From JAAYCB01 sp012744395 (GTDB lineage: Bacteria; Planctomycetota; Planctomycetia; Pirellulales; Thermoguttaceae), in the NCBI GenBank assembly GCA_028703175.1, contig JAQVNJ010000058.1, positions 1 through 35,445 on the forward strand: 35,445 bases of DNA, given 5' to 3'. The notes beneath the pieces are model-generated. The model did no database searches. It saw only the letters and a program-made list of their open reading frames with translations, and had not been told where the DNA came from. Shown piece by piece: positions 1-7,844 of this stretch; the first letter of the stretch is position 1, and the number at the start of each line of letters is the position of its first letter. Position numbers and translations under genes: made by a program.

Positions 1-59
1 CTACCTTGGAGTGATGGTCTGCACCGTTGCGTGTGGAATTGGAGTGCCGACTTGCCGGG

Positions 60-87
60 TTGACAAGCGACTGCTATGCGGTGTAAT
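60..87 (+). promoter_or_regulatory. Sigma70-like promoter for the first operon
   Basis: A perfect TTGACA (60-65) is followed after 16 bases by TGTAAT (82-87), one mismatch from TATAAT. It lies about 75 bases ahead of the preferred start of the first gene. This is the only place in the window where I see both boxes near consensus. Inference from sequence only. Confidence 0.55.
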
Positions 88-119
88 GTCATGTCAGATC
101 AAGAGTTAAGCGACTGCTA
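65..119 (+). repeat. 12-bp direct repeat flanking the promoter
   Basis: AAGCGACTGCTA occurs at 65-76, in the -35/-10 spacer, and again at 108-119 in the leader. The copies are 43 bases apart, about four helical turns, so a protein bound at both could sit on the same DNA face. A two-site operator is possible; a chance or duplication-derived repeat is not excluded. Confidence 0.4.
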
Positions 120-163
120 ACACTTTGAAGCACGCGCGATCAGGATCGGGAAGGACCAGGCAA

Positions 164-892
164 ATGGCCACCAGGAGATTCGTATTTGGGAAACCCCCTT
201 TCCGATTGTTGGCTGATCATCTTGCGCAAGACCGCGACTTTGTTGAGGATGCCCAGCGCATTCTCAAGCTCGATGAAGACGGGTATTTACGTCTGGCCAC
301 ACAACTCGCCAAGGCGGACACCTTCTTAAGCCGTTCTGATCTGACCGTGATCGTCGCTGAGGCGTTGGGCGAAGATGCGGATGAGATCGCAGCGATCATC
401 CATCGCCTTAGCGGCATTGTCCATGATGCGGAGATGGACGTCATCGACGCCATGGATGCGCTGGGCAACGCGATCAAGGAAAAGGCCACGAGTTTTGAAC
501 CGGAACAGCGCCAAACACTGGCCGACCGGCTCCAAAAACTGGTGGCGGAGCCAATCGGGATTGCGAAACAGTACAAGGCTCGGCAGTTGGCCGAGGCCAT
601 CGGGGCACAGCTTGACGACTTTCGAATTATCTGCGACATTCGTCCGATTTTTGACCAGAAGCGTGAGCGAATCGAGGGGGCTATCCCCCTGGCGATTCTG
701 CGGTTGGAATATAGCGACCCGGATGGTGAGTCCGGCGTTGTTGAACTGTACGTTACTGAGAGACAATTGCAGAAACTGGCGGAGAGGATCGCAGACGCCG
801 GTATTAAACTAAGGCTGATGAAAGAAGTCTTGGCCAGGCAGGATATCGCGGTTCCAAAGACTAAGGCCACGGTGGCAGAGGATGAATCATAA
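164..892 (+). CDS. Hypothetical protein, first gene of a coupled pair
   Basis: About 242 residues, mostly charged and helical, with no signal peptide or membrane segment; I do not recognise a family. I chose the ATG at 164 over the in-frame TTG at 125 because AGGACCAGG lies just upstream. The C-terminal third (after about residue 170) has strand-rich stretches such as AILRLEYSDPDGESG, and the N-terminal two thirds look like a helical array. The stop overlaps the next start by one base (TAATG), so the two are almost certainly co-translated. The pair is visibly less GC-rich than the rest of the window, which hints at transfer. Function unknown. Confidence 0.75.
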   Translation: MATRRFVFGKPPFRLLADHLAQDRDFVEDAQRILKLDEDGYLRLATQLAKADTFLSRSDLTVIVAEALGEDADEIAAIIHRLSGIVHDAEMDVIDAMDALGNAIKEKATSFEPEQRQTLADRLQKLVAEPIGIAKQYKARQLAEAIGAQLDDFRIICDIRPIFDQKRERIEGAIPLAILRLEYSDPDGESGVVELYVTERQLQKLAERIADAGIKLRLMKEVLARQDIAVPKTKATVAEDES

Positions 893-1881
893 TGCCCCAG
901 CGCGTAGAATCAAGAACGGAGCCAGCACAAGCGGAAGCGTTTTTTCGAGACTTCGACTTCGACGCTCTCTTGAAAGCATCGATAGAGCAGCAAGGCTTCA
1001 CGGCGACCCTTAAGTCGCTGAATAAAGTCCGCTTGCCGAGAAGCCCCATGATGACCGTGATCGAGGGTGTTGTCGAAGAGCAGCCCTCCGGCCGATATGA
1101 CGCAGCGTTTCAAACCGACAGGGGACGTCTGGTGCTCCGAGGTGCGGAAAGGGTGGATCGCGAATCAGTGGATCCACAATTGATGCCATCGAATACAGGG
1201 CTGCCTTTCCAAACAACTTCAGGGTCTGGCCAACATGTGGTGGAACGACTCCTCCGTGAATTGGCCGATGTCGGATCAGATGCGCCCTCCAGTCTGCTCT
1301 GCGAGATCGAGTTGCTGCCTTTCGATTCGACCCAGCGCGAGGCCGTTCTCCCGCTTCTTTGGCAGTACATTCTCGATCACCGAGACAGCAATGACCGCAG
1401 CAGGCTTGCGGCTGTTGCCGCGGCCATCCGCAAATACATCGCGATCATGCCGATGGACCGGATGGTCGAGTTGGCAGTGCTGCTTGAAGCCGGGCACCGA
1501 TCCCCGCTCCCGACTGACCTGGAAGTCGAAGTCGTCAAGATGATTTATCGCAACTTCGAGGTGCATCCGCCAGTCGTCGCCGATCCGCAGCCGGAGTTGG
1601 CCCAGCGTCTTTGGGAGATGGTGCAGGCATACATCAATCCGCGGATCCTATTGCGCGACAAACATGCGGCAATCGCTTCGTTGGCGGTCGAAGCCATCGT
1701 GGCGATGCGCAGTCCACTGGCGGAGCGCGCGTGGCGAGCAGTCCGCGCATGCCCCTACCGCTGGTTCACCGAGCTTGTCAGCGATGACCTCGGCGAACTG
1801 CATGGGAGGTGGAGCAGCAAGAATCCGGATGCCGCAGCCTGGCTCCGCCAGTTGCGGAACAATGTCTCGCCTCAAGTGTGA
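892..1881 (+). CDS. Hypothetical helical-repeat-like protein, second gene of the pair
   Basis: 329 residues, cytosolic. The first third contains an N-terminal region with FFRDFDFDALL and a strand-rich patch; residues after about 130 read as consecutive helices (runs like RLAAVAAAIRKYIAIM and DKHAAIASLAVEAIVAM) reminiscent of HEAT/ARM-type repeats, though no family is recognised. It starts on the last base of the preceding stop codon, so its expression is tied to that gene. The context suggests a two-component complex. Lower GC than the neighbours to the right. Confidence 0.75.
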   Translation: MPQRVESRTEPAQAEAFFRDFDFDALLKASIEQQGFTATLKSLNKVRLPRSPMMTVIEGVVEEQPSGRYDAAFQTDRGRLVLRGAERVDRESVDPQLMPSNTGLPFQTTSGSGQHVVERLLRELADVGSDAPSSLLCEIELLPFDSTQREAVLPLLWQYILDHRDSNDRSRLAAVAAAIRKYIAIMPMDRMVELAVLLEAGHRSPLPTDLEVEVVKMIYRNFEVHPPVVADPQPELAQRLWEMVQAYINPRILLRDKHAAIASLAVEAIVAMRSPLAERAWRAVRACPYRWFTELVSDDLGELHGRWSSKNPDAAAWLRQLRNNVSPQV

Positions 1882-2060
1882 CCCGGATGCCTGGAGACTG
1901 ACGTGCCCAGCTATCGTCTGGCCGGATCGACGGTGTCACTCGGCATCTTTGACGTCGTGGGGCAAGACGGTGCTGAACATGGCTTTATTGGCCACACAGG
2001 GATAGCCGAGCCGGCCGGCTCGCACGCTACAGCCTGGAAACGACAACGCCCCCCCACAAG

Positions 2061-2100
2061 CGCCCCGCGGCGATCGACACTGTCCGATCGCCGCGGGGCG
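2061..2100 (+). terminator. Perfect 16-bp stem-loop
   Basis: The arms 2061-2076 and 2085-2100 (CGCCCCGCGGCGATCG and its exact complement) are separated by an 8-base loop. The stem is extremely stable, but neither side has a T-run, so it is not a textbook intrinsic terminator. It probably separates the first operon from the secreted-protein gene, or acts at the RNA level. Confidence 0.5.
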
Positions 2101-2221
2101 TGGTTATACCCGAGGGAGACTCGGCCAACAAGAAGCTGGAAAGCCGGTGTGCCGGCGATGTTGGGGATCCTTGGGCTGCCGCGCTGGTGGCGCGCCTCTT
2201 CGCTTCCGCCCCGCCAGCCGC

Positions 2222-2227
2222 TAAAAT
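2222..2227 (+). promoter_or_regulatory. -10-like box before the secreted repeat protein
   Basis: TAAAAT, 41 bases before the ATG at 2268, in otherwise very GC-rich sequence. No clear -35 box. Confidence 0.3.
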
Positions 2228-2267
2228 CTTTGCTGGGCAAGGCGCGCCGATCGAAAGGAGCCGGCGG

Positions 2268-3911
2268 ATGATTTCTCTGAAGGTGTCACGAATCCGATCG
2301 CTGGAGGGCCCCCGCAGCCGCGGGGCCGGCCGGATCATCGCCAGCCTGGCGATCGCGGCTCTGCTGATCGAGTGGTCTCCGCCAGCGGCGGCGGCTCAGG
2401 GCGCGGATCGCGAGCGGCGGCGGCAGTTCGTCGAGGGGCTTCTGCAAACCTTGATCGACTCGCAGTTGCCGCAACAGCCCCGCCCGGCGGCCCGCCCCGC
2501 CGGCCCGCCGAACCGCCCCGCGGTCCGGGGCGCGGCAGAAGCCGCGGCCAGCCTCGATGCGTTTGCCGCCGAGTCCCGCAAGCTGCTCCAGACGCTGCAA
2601 GGCGATTGGACGCAGGTCGCCGTGGCCGGACCGTTGGTCGGCGATACGGCCAAGGTGCATCACGCAGCCTCGTCGCTCGCCGCCAGGTGCCGGGCGGCCG
2701 ACAGCCTGAATCCGATCGCCGACGCGTATCGCAACCTGAACCGCGATTGGCGCAGCCTGGCGCACCGCATCGGAGAGACCCGCGGCCTGGGGCCCGAGTG
2801 CCGGCAGCAAGTCCGGGCGATTGACCGCCACGACCAGATGCTATGCAAACTGCTCAACGTCCAGCCCCAGTCGGACCGGATCGGGCTCTGCCGCCAGACG
2901 ATCGCCCTGGGCGTCGATCTCCAGAATCTCGCCGACGATGTGGAAGCCGAGTTGCCGGCCTCGCCGGAAAAAGACCGGCTGATTGCCCTCTCCCGCGAAG
3001 CCCAGCGGCAAGCCGCCGAGGTCACCGAAGCCGTGTTTGGAGAAGCGTCCCATGACGCCATCGCCGCGTCGTATCGGGACTTCCGCACGTCGTGGGGCAC
3101 GCTGGCCGCCGCCCTCCAACCGGTCGAGATTCGCGACGCCCGGCGGAGCATCCGCCGCATCTGGCAGTCGGACCGGATGATGCACGAGTTGCTCTGGCTG
3201 CCCTACCAGACCGATCCAAGGCACATGGTTCACATTGCCCAGGTCCTCCAGAAACACATCGATGCACTCTACAAGACCGTTTCCCTCGAAGACCTGATCG
3301 ACCTGCCGCCGGCGCGGCTCGTGCTGCCGACCGCCAGCGAGTTCTACGGGCTGTGCGAATATTTCATTCTCTGCGCCGAGGGCAAGGAGAGTCCCGAAAG
3401 CCTGGCCAAGGCTTATTGGGATCTCGACGCGGCGTGGCCGGGCTTCTCCGCCTGCTTCGCCTCGACCAGATCGCCCGAGGTGCGAAGAGTCCTGATCGAT
3501 ATCGAGCGATCGCTGGCCGCCCTGCGCGACTTGCTCGGAATCCCGCCGGAGATCGATTGGGATCTGGCCTTGCAGCGCTCGGCCCGCCTGGAATACCTCG
3601 CCCACCAGCTCGAGGGCAACCTGCGATTGGCGCTCCAATCGGCCGGCAGCTACCCCAGCGCGGTCCGCGGCCGAGTCGCCGCAACCGCGGAAAAGAGCCG
3701 CGCGTTCTGCGGCGTCTGCCGCGAGTTGAACGCCAAGGTCGTCGCCCGTGCCGCTCGCGACCAGCTTGCCCGCCAGTCCGCCAAAGTCGCCGCGGATTGG
3801 GCCAGTCTGCAAACCGACCTGAATACCGTCTTCCGCGAGCGGGACTTGCCGACCTCAACCGGCGAAATCGCCACTTCGCTGGTCGAACTGCAAGCCGCGT
3901 TCGGACCGTGA
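2268..3911 (+). CDS. Secreted helical protein with internal repeats, function unknown
   Basis: 547 residues from the ATG at 2268, chosen because AAAGGAG sits at the right distance upstream and because it begins a clean signal peptide (basic start, hydrophobic core near residues 27-38, AAA-type cleavage region near 40-45). The mature part is alpha-helical and shows a pseudo-repeat of about 115 residues: aromatic-rich units YRNLNRDW (about 151), YRDFRTSW (about 266), YWDLDAAW (about 380) and a weaker VAADWASL (about 502). Each of the first three is followed by a basic helix and a leucine-rich L-L-x-x-P turn. No enzyme motif seen. A DUF502 membrane-protein gene follows after 73 bases and may be co-transcribed. 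Confidence 0.8.
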   Translation: MISLKVSRIRSLEGPRSRGAGRIIASLAIAALLIEWSPPAAAAQGADRERRRQFVEGLLQTLIDSQLPQQPRPAARPAGPPNRPAVRGAAEAAASLDAFAAESRKLLQTLQGDWTQVAVAGPLVGDTAKVHHAASSLAARCRAADSLNPIADAYRNLNRDWRSLAHRIGETRGLGPECRQQVRAIDRHDQMLCKLLNVQPQSDRIGLCRQTIALGVDLQNLADDVEAELPASPEKDRLIALSREAQRQAAEVTEAVFGEASHDAIAASYRDFRTSWGTLAAALQPVEIRDARRSIRRIWQSDRMMHELLWLPYQTDPRHMVHIAQVLQKHIDALYKTVSLEDLIDLPPARLVLPTASEFYGLCEYFILCAEGKESPESLAKAYWDLDAAWPGFSACFASTRSPEVRRVLIDIERSLAALRDLLGIPPEIDWDLALQRSARLEYLAHQLEGNLRLALQSAGSYPSAVRGRVAATAEKSRAFCGVCRELNAKVVARAARDQLARQSAKVAADWASLQTDLNTVFRERDLPTSTGEIATSLVELQAAFGP

Positions 3912-3984
3912 GAGGAGACGCTAGCCGCCGGCCGGCAATCGCTTGTCCTCGGCCGGTCCCCAAAACCTTGCCTGGAGAATGACC

Positions 3985-4680
3985 ATGCGACGGATCATCA
4001 ATTGGATTTGGAACCAGGGGATTCTTTCCACGTTTCTGACCGGGCTGTTCGCCGTCCTCCCGCTGGTCCTCACCGTGGCGATCGTCGTCTGGGTCGTTCG
4101 CTTTCTCTACGATTTCCTCGGCAAGGACAGTTTCGTCGGCGCGCGGTTGCAGGCGGTCGGCATGCAGCTGACCGATGCCCCGTTGGGGACGACCGTCGCC
4201 TACCTGCTCGGCTGGGCGATCGTCCTGGCCGGCGTCTGGGCCTTGGGCGCCTTGCTGAAGACGACGGCGAAAAACCGCGTCGAAAAGGCGTTCAACTCGG
4301 TCGTCGACCGGATTCCGATCGTCAACAGCGTCTACAGCACGGCGACCCAACTGGTCGGCATGGTTCGCAAGAGCGACGATTCGCAGCTCAGCGCGATGAG
4401 CGCTGTCTACTGCACGTTCGGCCAGCCCGAGGCAACCGGCCTCTTGGCCCTGCTTACTTCGCCCGACGTCTACCGCTTCGCCGGCCGCGACTGTCACATC
4501 GTCTATCTGCCCACCTCGCCGGTGCCGATGACCGGCGGGATTGTGTTTGTGCCGGTCGAGGCGTGCACCAAGGTCGCGATGACCGCCGAGGAGGTGATGC
4601 GGGTCTATTTCTCGCTCGGCATCCTCGCCTCGCAGGTCGTGCCGGAGGCAAATCGTCCGCAGATCGGCGGTGCCGGCTAA
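3985..4680 (+). CDS. DUF502 family membrane protein
   Basis: 231 residues. A short basic N-terminus precedes two membrane segments: about 12-35, containing GLFAVLPLVLTVAIVVWVV, and about 63-88, containing YLLGWAIVLAGVWALGALL. Between and after them are the family-typical features, including IPIVNSVYSTATQLV and a cytoplasmic-looking C-terminal domain with VYLPTSPVPMTGG and a terminal EEVMRVYFSLG. DUF502 proteins are conserved, often next to envelope genes, without a known activity. The second of two nearby ATGs (3985 rather than 3979) gives the better spacing from GGAG. It follows the secreted repeat protein and may share its transcript. Confidence 0.9.
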   Translation: MRRIINWIWNQGILSTFLTGLFAVLPLVLTVAIVVWVVRFLYDFLGKDSFVGARLQAVGMQLTDAPLGTTVAYLLGWAIVLAGVWALGALLKTTAKNRVEKAFNSVVDRIPIVNSVYSTATQLVGMVRKSDDSQLSAMSAVYCTFGQPEATGLLALLTSPDVYRFAGRDCHIVYLPTSPVPMTGGIVFVPVEACTKVAMTAEEVMRVYFSLGILASQVVPEANRPQIGGAG

Positions 4681-4860
4681 CGGCGCCGGCATGATCTGGC
4701 CGGCCCGGCCCCCCCGGCGGACGAAATCGCCGGCCCTCAGCCACCGGCGGGCCGCCAAAGCGCGTCTCGGTCGATCGTTGTCGAAGGCTCTGCCCGCATT
4801 TACCCCAAGCGGCGGAGCCCTGCATCAAATTGTCCGCAAGTGATCAGCCCGGCAGATCCC

Positions 4861-5286
4861 TCATTCGAGCTGGATCTCCCCCGCATCGAGGGCGTCGAGA
4901 AAATGATGGTTGCTCTCCAGCAGGTTCGGCAGCCGGCGGAGTTCTTCGGCCGTCTGCCAGTGGACCGAGGCGACCTCCGCGGGGTTCGGCCGCAGCCTCT
5001 CCCCCTCCGCGATTCGGCTCAGCCACCAGGAGAGTTCGACCTGCCAGGGAGTCACGCTCCGCCAGACTGGGCGGATCGGCTCGATTGCCGCCCCCAGTTC
5101 CTCGCGAATCTCGCGGACCAGGGTCTCTTCTTCCGTTTCCGCCCCCTCCCCTGCCCCGCCGGGAAAACAAATCATCCCCGGGGCAACGACGGTCGCCGCT
5201 CGGCGGATAACCAGAAATCGCCCCTGGCGGACAACCACGGCCACCACCCCGCGGCGCCGGCAATCGTCATCGAATGGGTGCGTCAT
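4861..5286 (-). CDS. Nudix hydrolase
   Basis: 141 residues from the ATG at 5286. A complete Nudix box runs from residue 44 to 66: Gly44, Glu50, then REIREELGA with the metal-binding glutamates. VVAVVVRQGRFLVIRR is the usual first strand pair, and PGMICFPGG precedes the box. The family cleaves nucleoside diphosphates linked to another moiety, in the cytosol; the substrate cannot be read here. Upstream in-frame ATGs (5394, 5382) would add an arginine-rich tail and would lie upstream of the TATAAT box, so the shorter start is preferred. It lies downstream of the hydroxyacid dehydrogenase on the same strand, but 132 bases away and with its own promoter-like box. Confidence 0.9.
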   Translation of the reverse strand: MTHPFDDDCRRRGVVAVVVRQGRFLVIRRAATVVAPGMICFPGGAGEGAETEEETLVREIREELGAAIEPIRPVWRSVTPWQVELSWWLSRIAEGERLRPNPAEVASVHWQTAEELRRLPNLLESNHHFLDALDAGEIQLE

Positions 5287-5334
5287 GGGCGGCCAGGCAG
5301 GCAATCGGACAAGCGGGCGGATTTCATCCCGCCG

Positions 5335-5340
5335 ATTATA
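5335..5340 (-). promoter_or_regulatory. -10 box (TATAAT) before the Nudix gene
   Basis: A perfect TATAAT read on the minus strand, in the context TGTTATAATCGG, 49 bases before the chosen start. No clear -35. Confidence 0.4.
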
Positions 5341-5418
5341 ACATCCCCCCCGCGGCGATTGGAGATCGGCCGCGGTCTCCATAAACCGCTGCACGTGCCT
5401 GCCGGACTTCCCGCCGAT

Positions 5419-6372
5419 TCACGGGTTGACGACGTTCTCCGCCCTGCCCTGCTGAAAAGCGCGGATGTTGGCCAAAACGCCATCCATCAGTCGCCTTCGC
5501 GCGGACCGCGTCGCCCAGGCAATGTGCGGCGTGATCAGGCAGTTCTTCGCCCGCAACAGCGGGTTGTCCGCACTCGGCGGCTCCACCGCCAGCACATCCA
5601 ATCCGGCGCCCGCCAGTCTGCCGGCGTTCAGCGCGTCGGCCAGGGCCTGTTCATCCACAAGCGGTCCGCGCGAGGTATTCAGCAGAAACGCGCTCGGCTT
5701 TAGCAGCGCCAGACGCTCGGCATTGATCAGCCCTCCGGTCTCCTCGGTGAGCGGGCAGTGCAGGCTCACCACGTCGCTGGCTCGCAGAAGTCCCTCCAAG
5801 TTGGCCATCTCAATATCCCCGTCTGCTGGAACCAGCGGATCGTGCGCGAGCACCCGCATGCCAAAAGCTCGCGCCAGTTCGGCCGTCGCCCGGCCGATCC
5901 TGCCCAGGCCGACCAGCCCCATCGTCAGCCCCGCCAGCTCGATCAGCGGGTGGTCCCAGTAGCAGAAGTCCGCGCTGGACGACCAGCGGCCCTCGCGCAC
6001 CGTCCGCGCGTGCTCGCCGACGTGGTGCGCCAGTTCCAACAACAGGGCGAACGTCATCTGGGCCACGGAGCGCGTGCCGTAGGTCGGCACGTTGGTCACG
6101 GGAATCGCTCGCTCCCGCGCCGCCTCGATGTCCACCACGTTGTAACCAGTGGCGAGAACGCCGATGTACTTCAAGTCGGGCAGTTGCGCAAGAACCTCTC
6201 GGCTGAGCACCGTCTTGTTCGTCAGCACGATCTCGGCCTCCCGCGCGCGCTCCGCCACGCAATCCGCGGGGGTGCGATCGTAAATCCTGCAATCGCCCAG
6301 CGCCAGGAACTCGTCCCAGGAAAGGTCCCCGGGATTCAGCGTATAGCCGTCAAGAATCACGATTCTCGCCAT
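5419..6372 (-). CDS. D-2-hydroxyacid dehydrogenase (glycerate dehydrogenase / hydroxypyruvate reductase type)
   Basis: 317 residues, typical length. The NAD(P)-binding fingerprint is GLVGLGRIG (Gly155, Gly157, Gly160). The family catalytic residues are all present: Arg235 in NTSRGPLVDE, Glu264 in VLAVEPP, His283 in TPHIAWA. The substrate-loop region LATGYNVVD (about 73-81) and TYGTRSVAQMTF (97-108) match glycerate/hydroxypyruvate reductases better than phosphoglycerate or lactate dehydrogenases. It interconverts a 2-oxoacid and a D-2-hydroxyacid with NAD(P)H in the cytosol. The start at 6372 has GGAGGTGAGGA upstream. The exact substrate is inferred. Confidence 0.9.
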   Translation of the reverse strand: MARIVILDGYTLNPGDLSWDEFLALGDCRIYDRTPADCVAERAREAEIVLTNKTVLSREVLAQLPDLKYIGVLATGYNVVDIEAARERAIPVTNVPTYGTRSVAQMTFALLLELAHHVGEHARTVREGRWSSSADFCYWDHPLIELAGLTMGLVGLGRIGRATAELARAFGMRVLAHDPLVPADGDIEMANLEGLLRASDVVSLHCPLTEETGGLINAERLALLKPSAFLLNTSRGPLVDEQALADALNAGRLAGAGLDVLAVEPPSADNPLLRAKNCLITPHIAWATRSARRRLMDGVLANIRAFQQGRAENVVNP

Positions 6373-6749
6373 GTTGTCCTCACCTCCGCGTCGAAGCGGC
6401 CGGTCTCCCCTGCCCTGCCCTGCCCCGCCCCGCCCCGTCGCCGGCGGCCGCTCCAAGGCAACTTCGCCGGGTAATCTTACGGCGGCGATGCCTGCCACGG
6501 CTACCCCCACCTCGTCCCTGTAGGCCACCGGCATCGCGCACGGCGACCACGGGGCCTGCCCCAGCGTGGCTTGACTGCACCCGGAAGCGGACCAGCCCTG
6601 GTACGATCAGATCAAGCGCGACCTGCCGGGCGCGCTGGCGCTTGCAGGCCACCTCCGCCAGTTCATGGACGGGCATCCTTTCCATCCATCAGGCAAGAGC
6701 GCAATCCTCCGGCAAGCGCCATTGACCGATTCTGATTGCAGCGATGGCA
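6373..6749. other. Gene-free stretch upstream of the dehydrogenase, with a coding-like scrap
   Basis: No intact gene. It holds a pyrimidine-rich low-complexity run (CCCTGCCCTGCCCTGCCCCG around 6408-6427) and, at 6571-6710, the protein-like scrap listed separately. Confidence 0.5.
6571..6710 (+). pseudogene. Coding-like remnant, parent unknown
   Basis: Directly after an in-frame stop, the frame reads LHPEADQPWYDQIKRDLP, then GALALAGHLRQFMDGHPFHP, before losing protein character. The amino-acid mix is that of a real soluble domain rather than the arginine/proline-rich mix of shadow frames here. There is no start codon or ribosome site and no family was recognised. Probably the tail of a gene whose front is gone. 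Confidence 0.3.
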
Positions 6750-7004
6750 CTAGATGCGATCGTAGACCTCTCGCACCAGCCGTTCAAACTCGCCAGCGGT
6801 TGTGTCGTCCGGGGGCGCCAGCTCGGACCACTCCCGGCGGACCCAATCCAGGTCGAGCGCCCCTCGATTGGCCGCCAGAATGCCGCGGATCGCCATGCCC
6901 AGACCGCCAATCAGGGCATCGTCGACCTTGCACTGGTTCATCACCTCGACCAACCGCGCTACGGCGCCGAGAAGTTCATCTCCCTGCAGACGCGCCGCTA
7001 CGAG
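6750..7004 (-). pseudogene. Nucleotidyltransferase-fold gene with an internal deletion
   Basis: The minus-strand frame begins after a stop with LQGDELLGAVARLVEVMNQ, then VDDALIGGLGMAIRG, the classic start of a small nucleotidyltransferase (AbiEii/MNT-like). It then continues at once as ILAANRGALDLDWVRREWSE and a tail ending in VYDRI, which in that family is the C-terminal helix region. The DVD-type metal-binding segment and roughly 80-100 residues between are missing, with the frame kept. Only TTG or internal ATG starts are available. I read it as a dead gene produced by deletion between RG-encoding sequences. Family assignment is from memory of similar proteins. Confidence 0.5.
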
Positions 7005-7182
7005 TCACAGGCAGGGCTGCTGGGATGCGCGGCGCGGATTTCCATGTCATGCGCAAGCCGGGCCACCCATCGATTCCCCCTCCCCGCGGCTTCAGAAAAC
7101 CGGCCCGCCGAGTTTCGCGACGCGGCCGGAGAGGGTATCCTGGAAGCGTCCAAAGTCTGCCGGTGAATTGCGGAGGTGACCA

Positions 7183-7671
7183 ATGGAAAGCTGTGTTAAA
7201 CGGACTCTCAAGACCGTGCCCCAGCGGCTCACGGCCGCGACGCTTGCCGTGGCGGCGCTTCTGGCCGGGCTGGCCGCCCTTCCCGCCGGGGCCGCTGAAC
7301 CGGGGGACCTCTGGAGACGGGCGCTCGACAGGCAGCCGATCCATCGCTTCTCCACGCTGATCACCGCCAGCCAGGTCCGCGACCTGCTGGCGACCGACGC
7401 GGGGATCGACGCGGCCAACGTGCAGATCCTGCCGCTGAACGGCGCGCCGAAATCGCTCCTGGAGCTCTCGCAGGAATCGCTCGACGCGATCCGCCGCCCG
7501 ATCCTCGAACCGCTCGGCCGCTCGCTCGAAGCCCCCTGCCGGGTGGCCCTCTATCTGTTCAGCGACGGAAGCTGGGTGATCGAGAACTTCAACGATCGGC
7601 CGGTGACGGCGAAACTCGACGGCCAGGCGCTAGAGCTTGAACCGCGCGGCTGGATTTGCCGGTGGAAGTGA
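7183..7671 (+). CDS. Short secreted protein, possibly an internally shortened gene
   Basis: 162 residues; GGAGGTGA sits just before the ATG. A signal peptide (basic start, then LTAATLAVAALLAGLAALP, cleavage near AGAAEP at about 38) is followed by HRFSTLITASQVRDLLATD, then a linker and a compact C-terminal piece with VALYLFSDGSWVIENFND and a closing beta region. In larger planctomycete or verrucomicrobial secreted proteins I recall, the HRFSTL/VRDLL motif opens a glycosidase-like barrel and the ALYLFSDGSWVIENFND piece closes it several hundred residues later. This gene seems to join front to back without the middle. It may be a deletion relic still open, or a genuine short protein. Confidence 0.55.
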   Translation: MESCVKRTLKTVPQRLTAATLAVAALLAGLAALPAGAAEPGDLWRRALDRQPIHRFSTLITASQVRDLLATDAGIDAANVQILPLNGAPKSLLELSQESLDAIRRPILEPLGRSLEAPCRVALYLFSDGSWVIENFNDRPVTAKLDGQALELEPRGWICRWK

Positions 7672-7784
7672 CCCTGCCCACAGATCGCCCTCGCTCGTTG
7701 ATGATTCACGGAGCGGACTGGAAGGGTACCGCCCTGTTTTCACGGCATGTGAGCATTTGAAACGGAGCAGCGCCCCTGGAGACG

Positions 7785-7811
7785 CCGATCGGGGCAGTCC
7801 TCCCTGATCGG
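7785..7811 (+). promoter_or_regulatory. Hairpin abutting a -10 box
   Basis: Arms 7785-7794 and 7802-7811 pair over 10 positions (one G-T wobble) with a 7-base loop. The hairpin ends four bases before the GATAAT box of the next gene. It could end the upstream transcript or be an operator for the DUF4838 gene. Confidence 0.35.
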
Positions 7812-7815
7812 TTAC

Positions 7816-7821
7816 GATAAT
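7816..7821 (+). promoter_or_regulatory. -10 box (GATAAT) before the DUF4838 gene
   Basis: GATAAT in the context TTACGATAATC, 23 bases before the ATG at 7845; the implied leader would be very short but still includes AAGGA. Confidence 0.35.
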
Positions 7822-7844
7822 CTCTTGCCGAAGGAAACCACAAA

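Larger units (their letters stand above)
1882..2267. other. Gene-free stretch with two perfect palindromes
   Basis: No convincing gene. It holds a 16-bp perfect palindrome (2007-2022, CGAGCCGGCCGGCTCG), the strong hairpin at 2061-2100, and a possible -10 box just before the next gene. Open frames here have no coding character and no ribosome site. Confidence 0.6.

Noticed and set aside
1903..2271. GTG-started frame reading PSYRLAGSTVSLGIFDVVG
   Set aside because: The first 33 residues look plausible but the rest is low-complexity, there is no ribosome site, and it runs through the hairpin.
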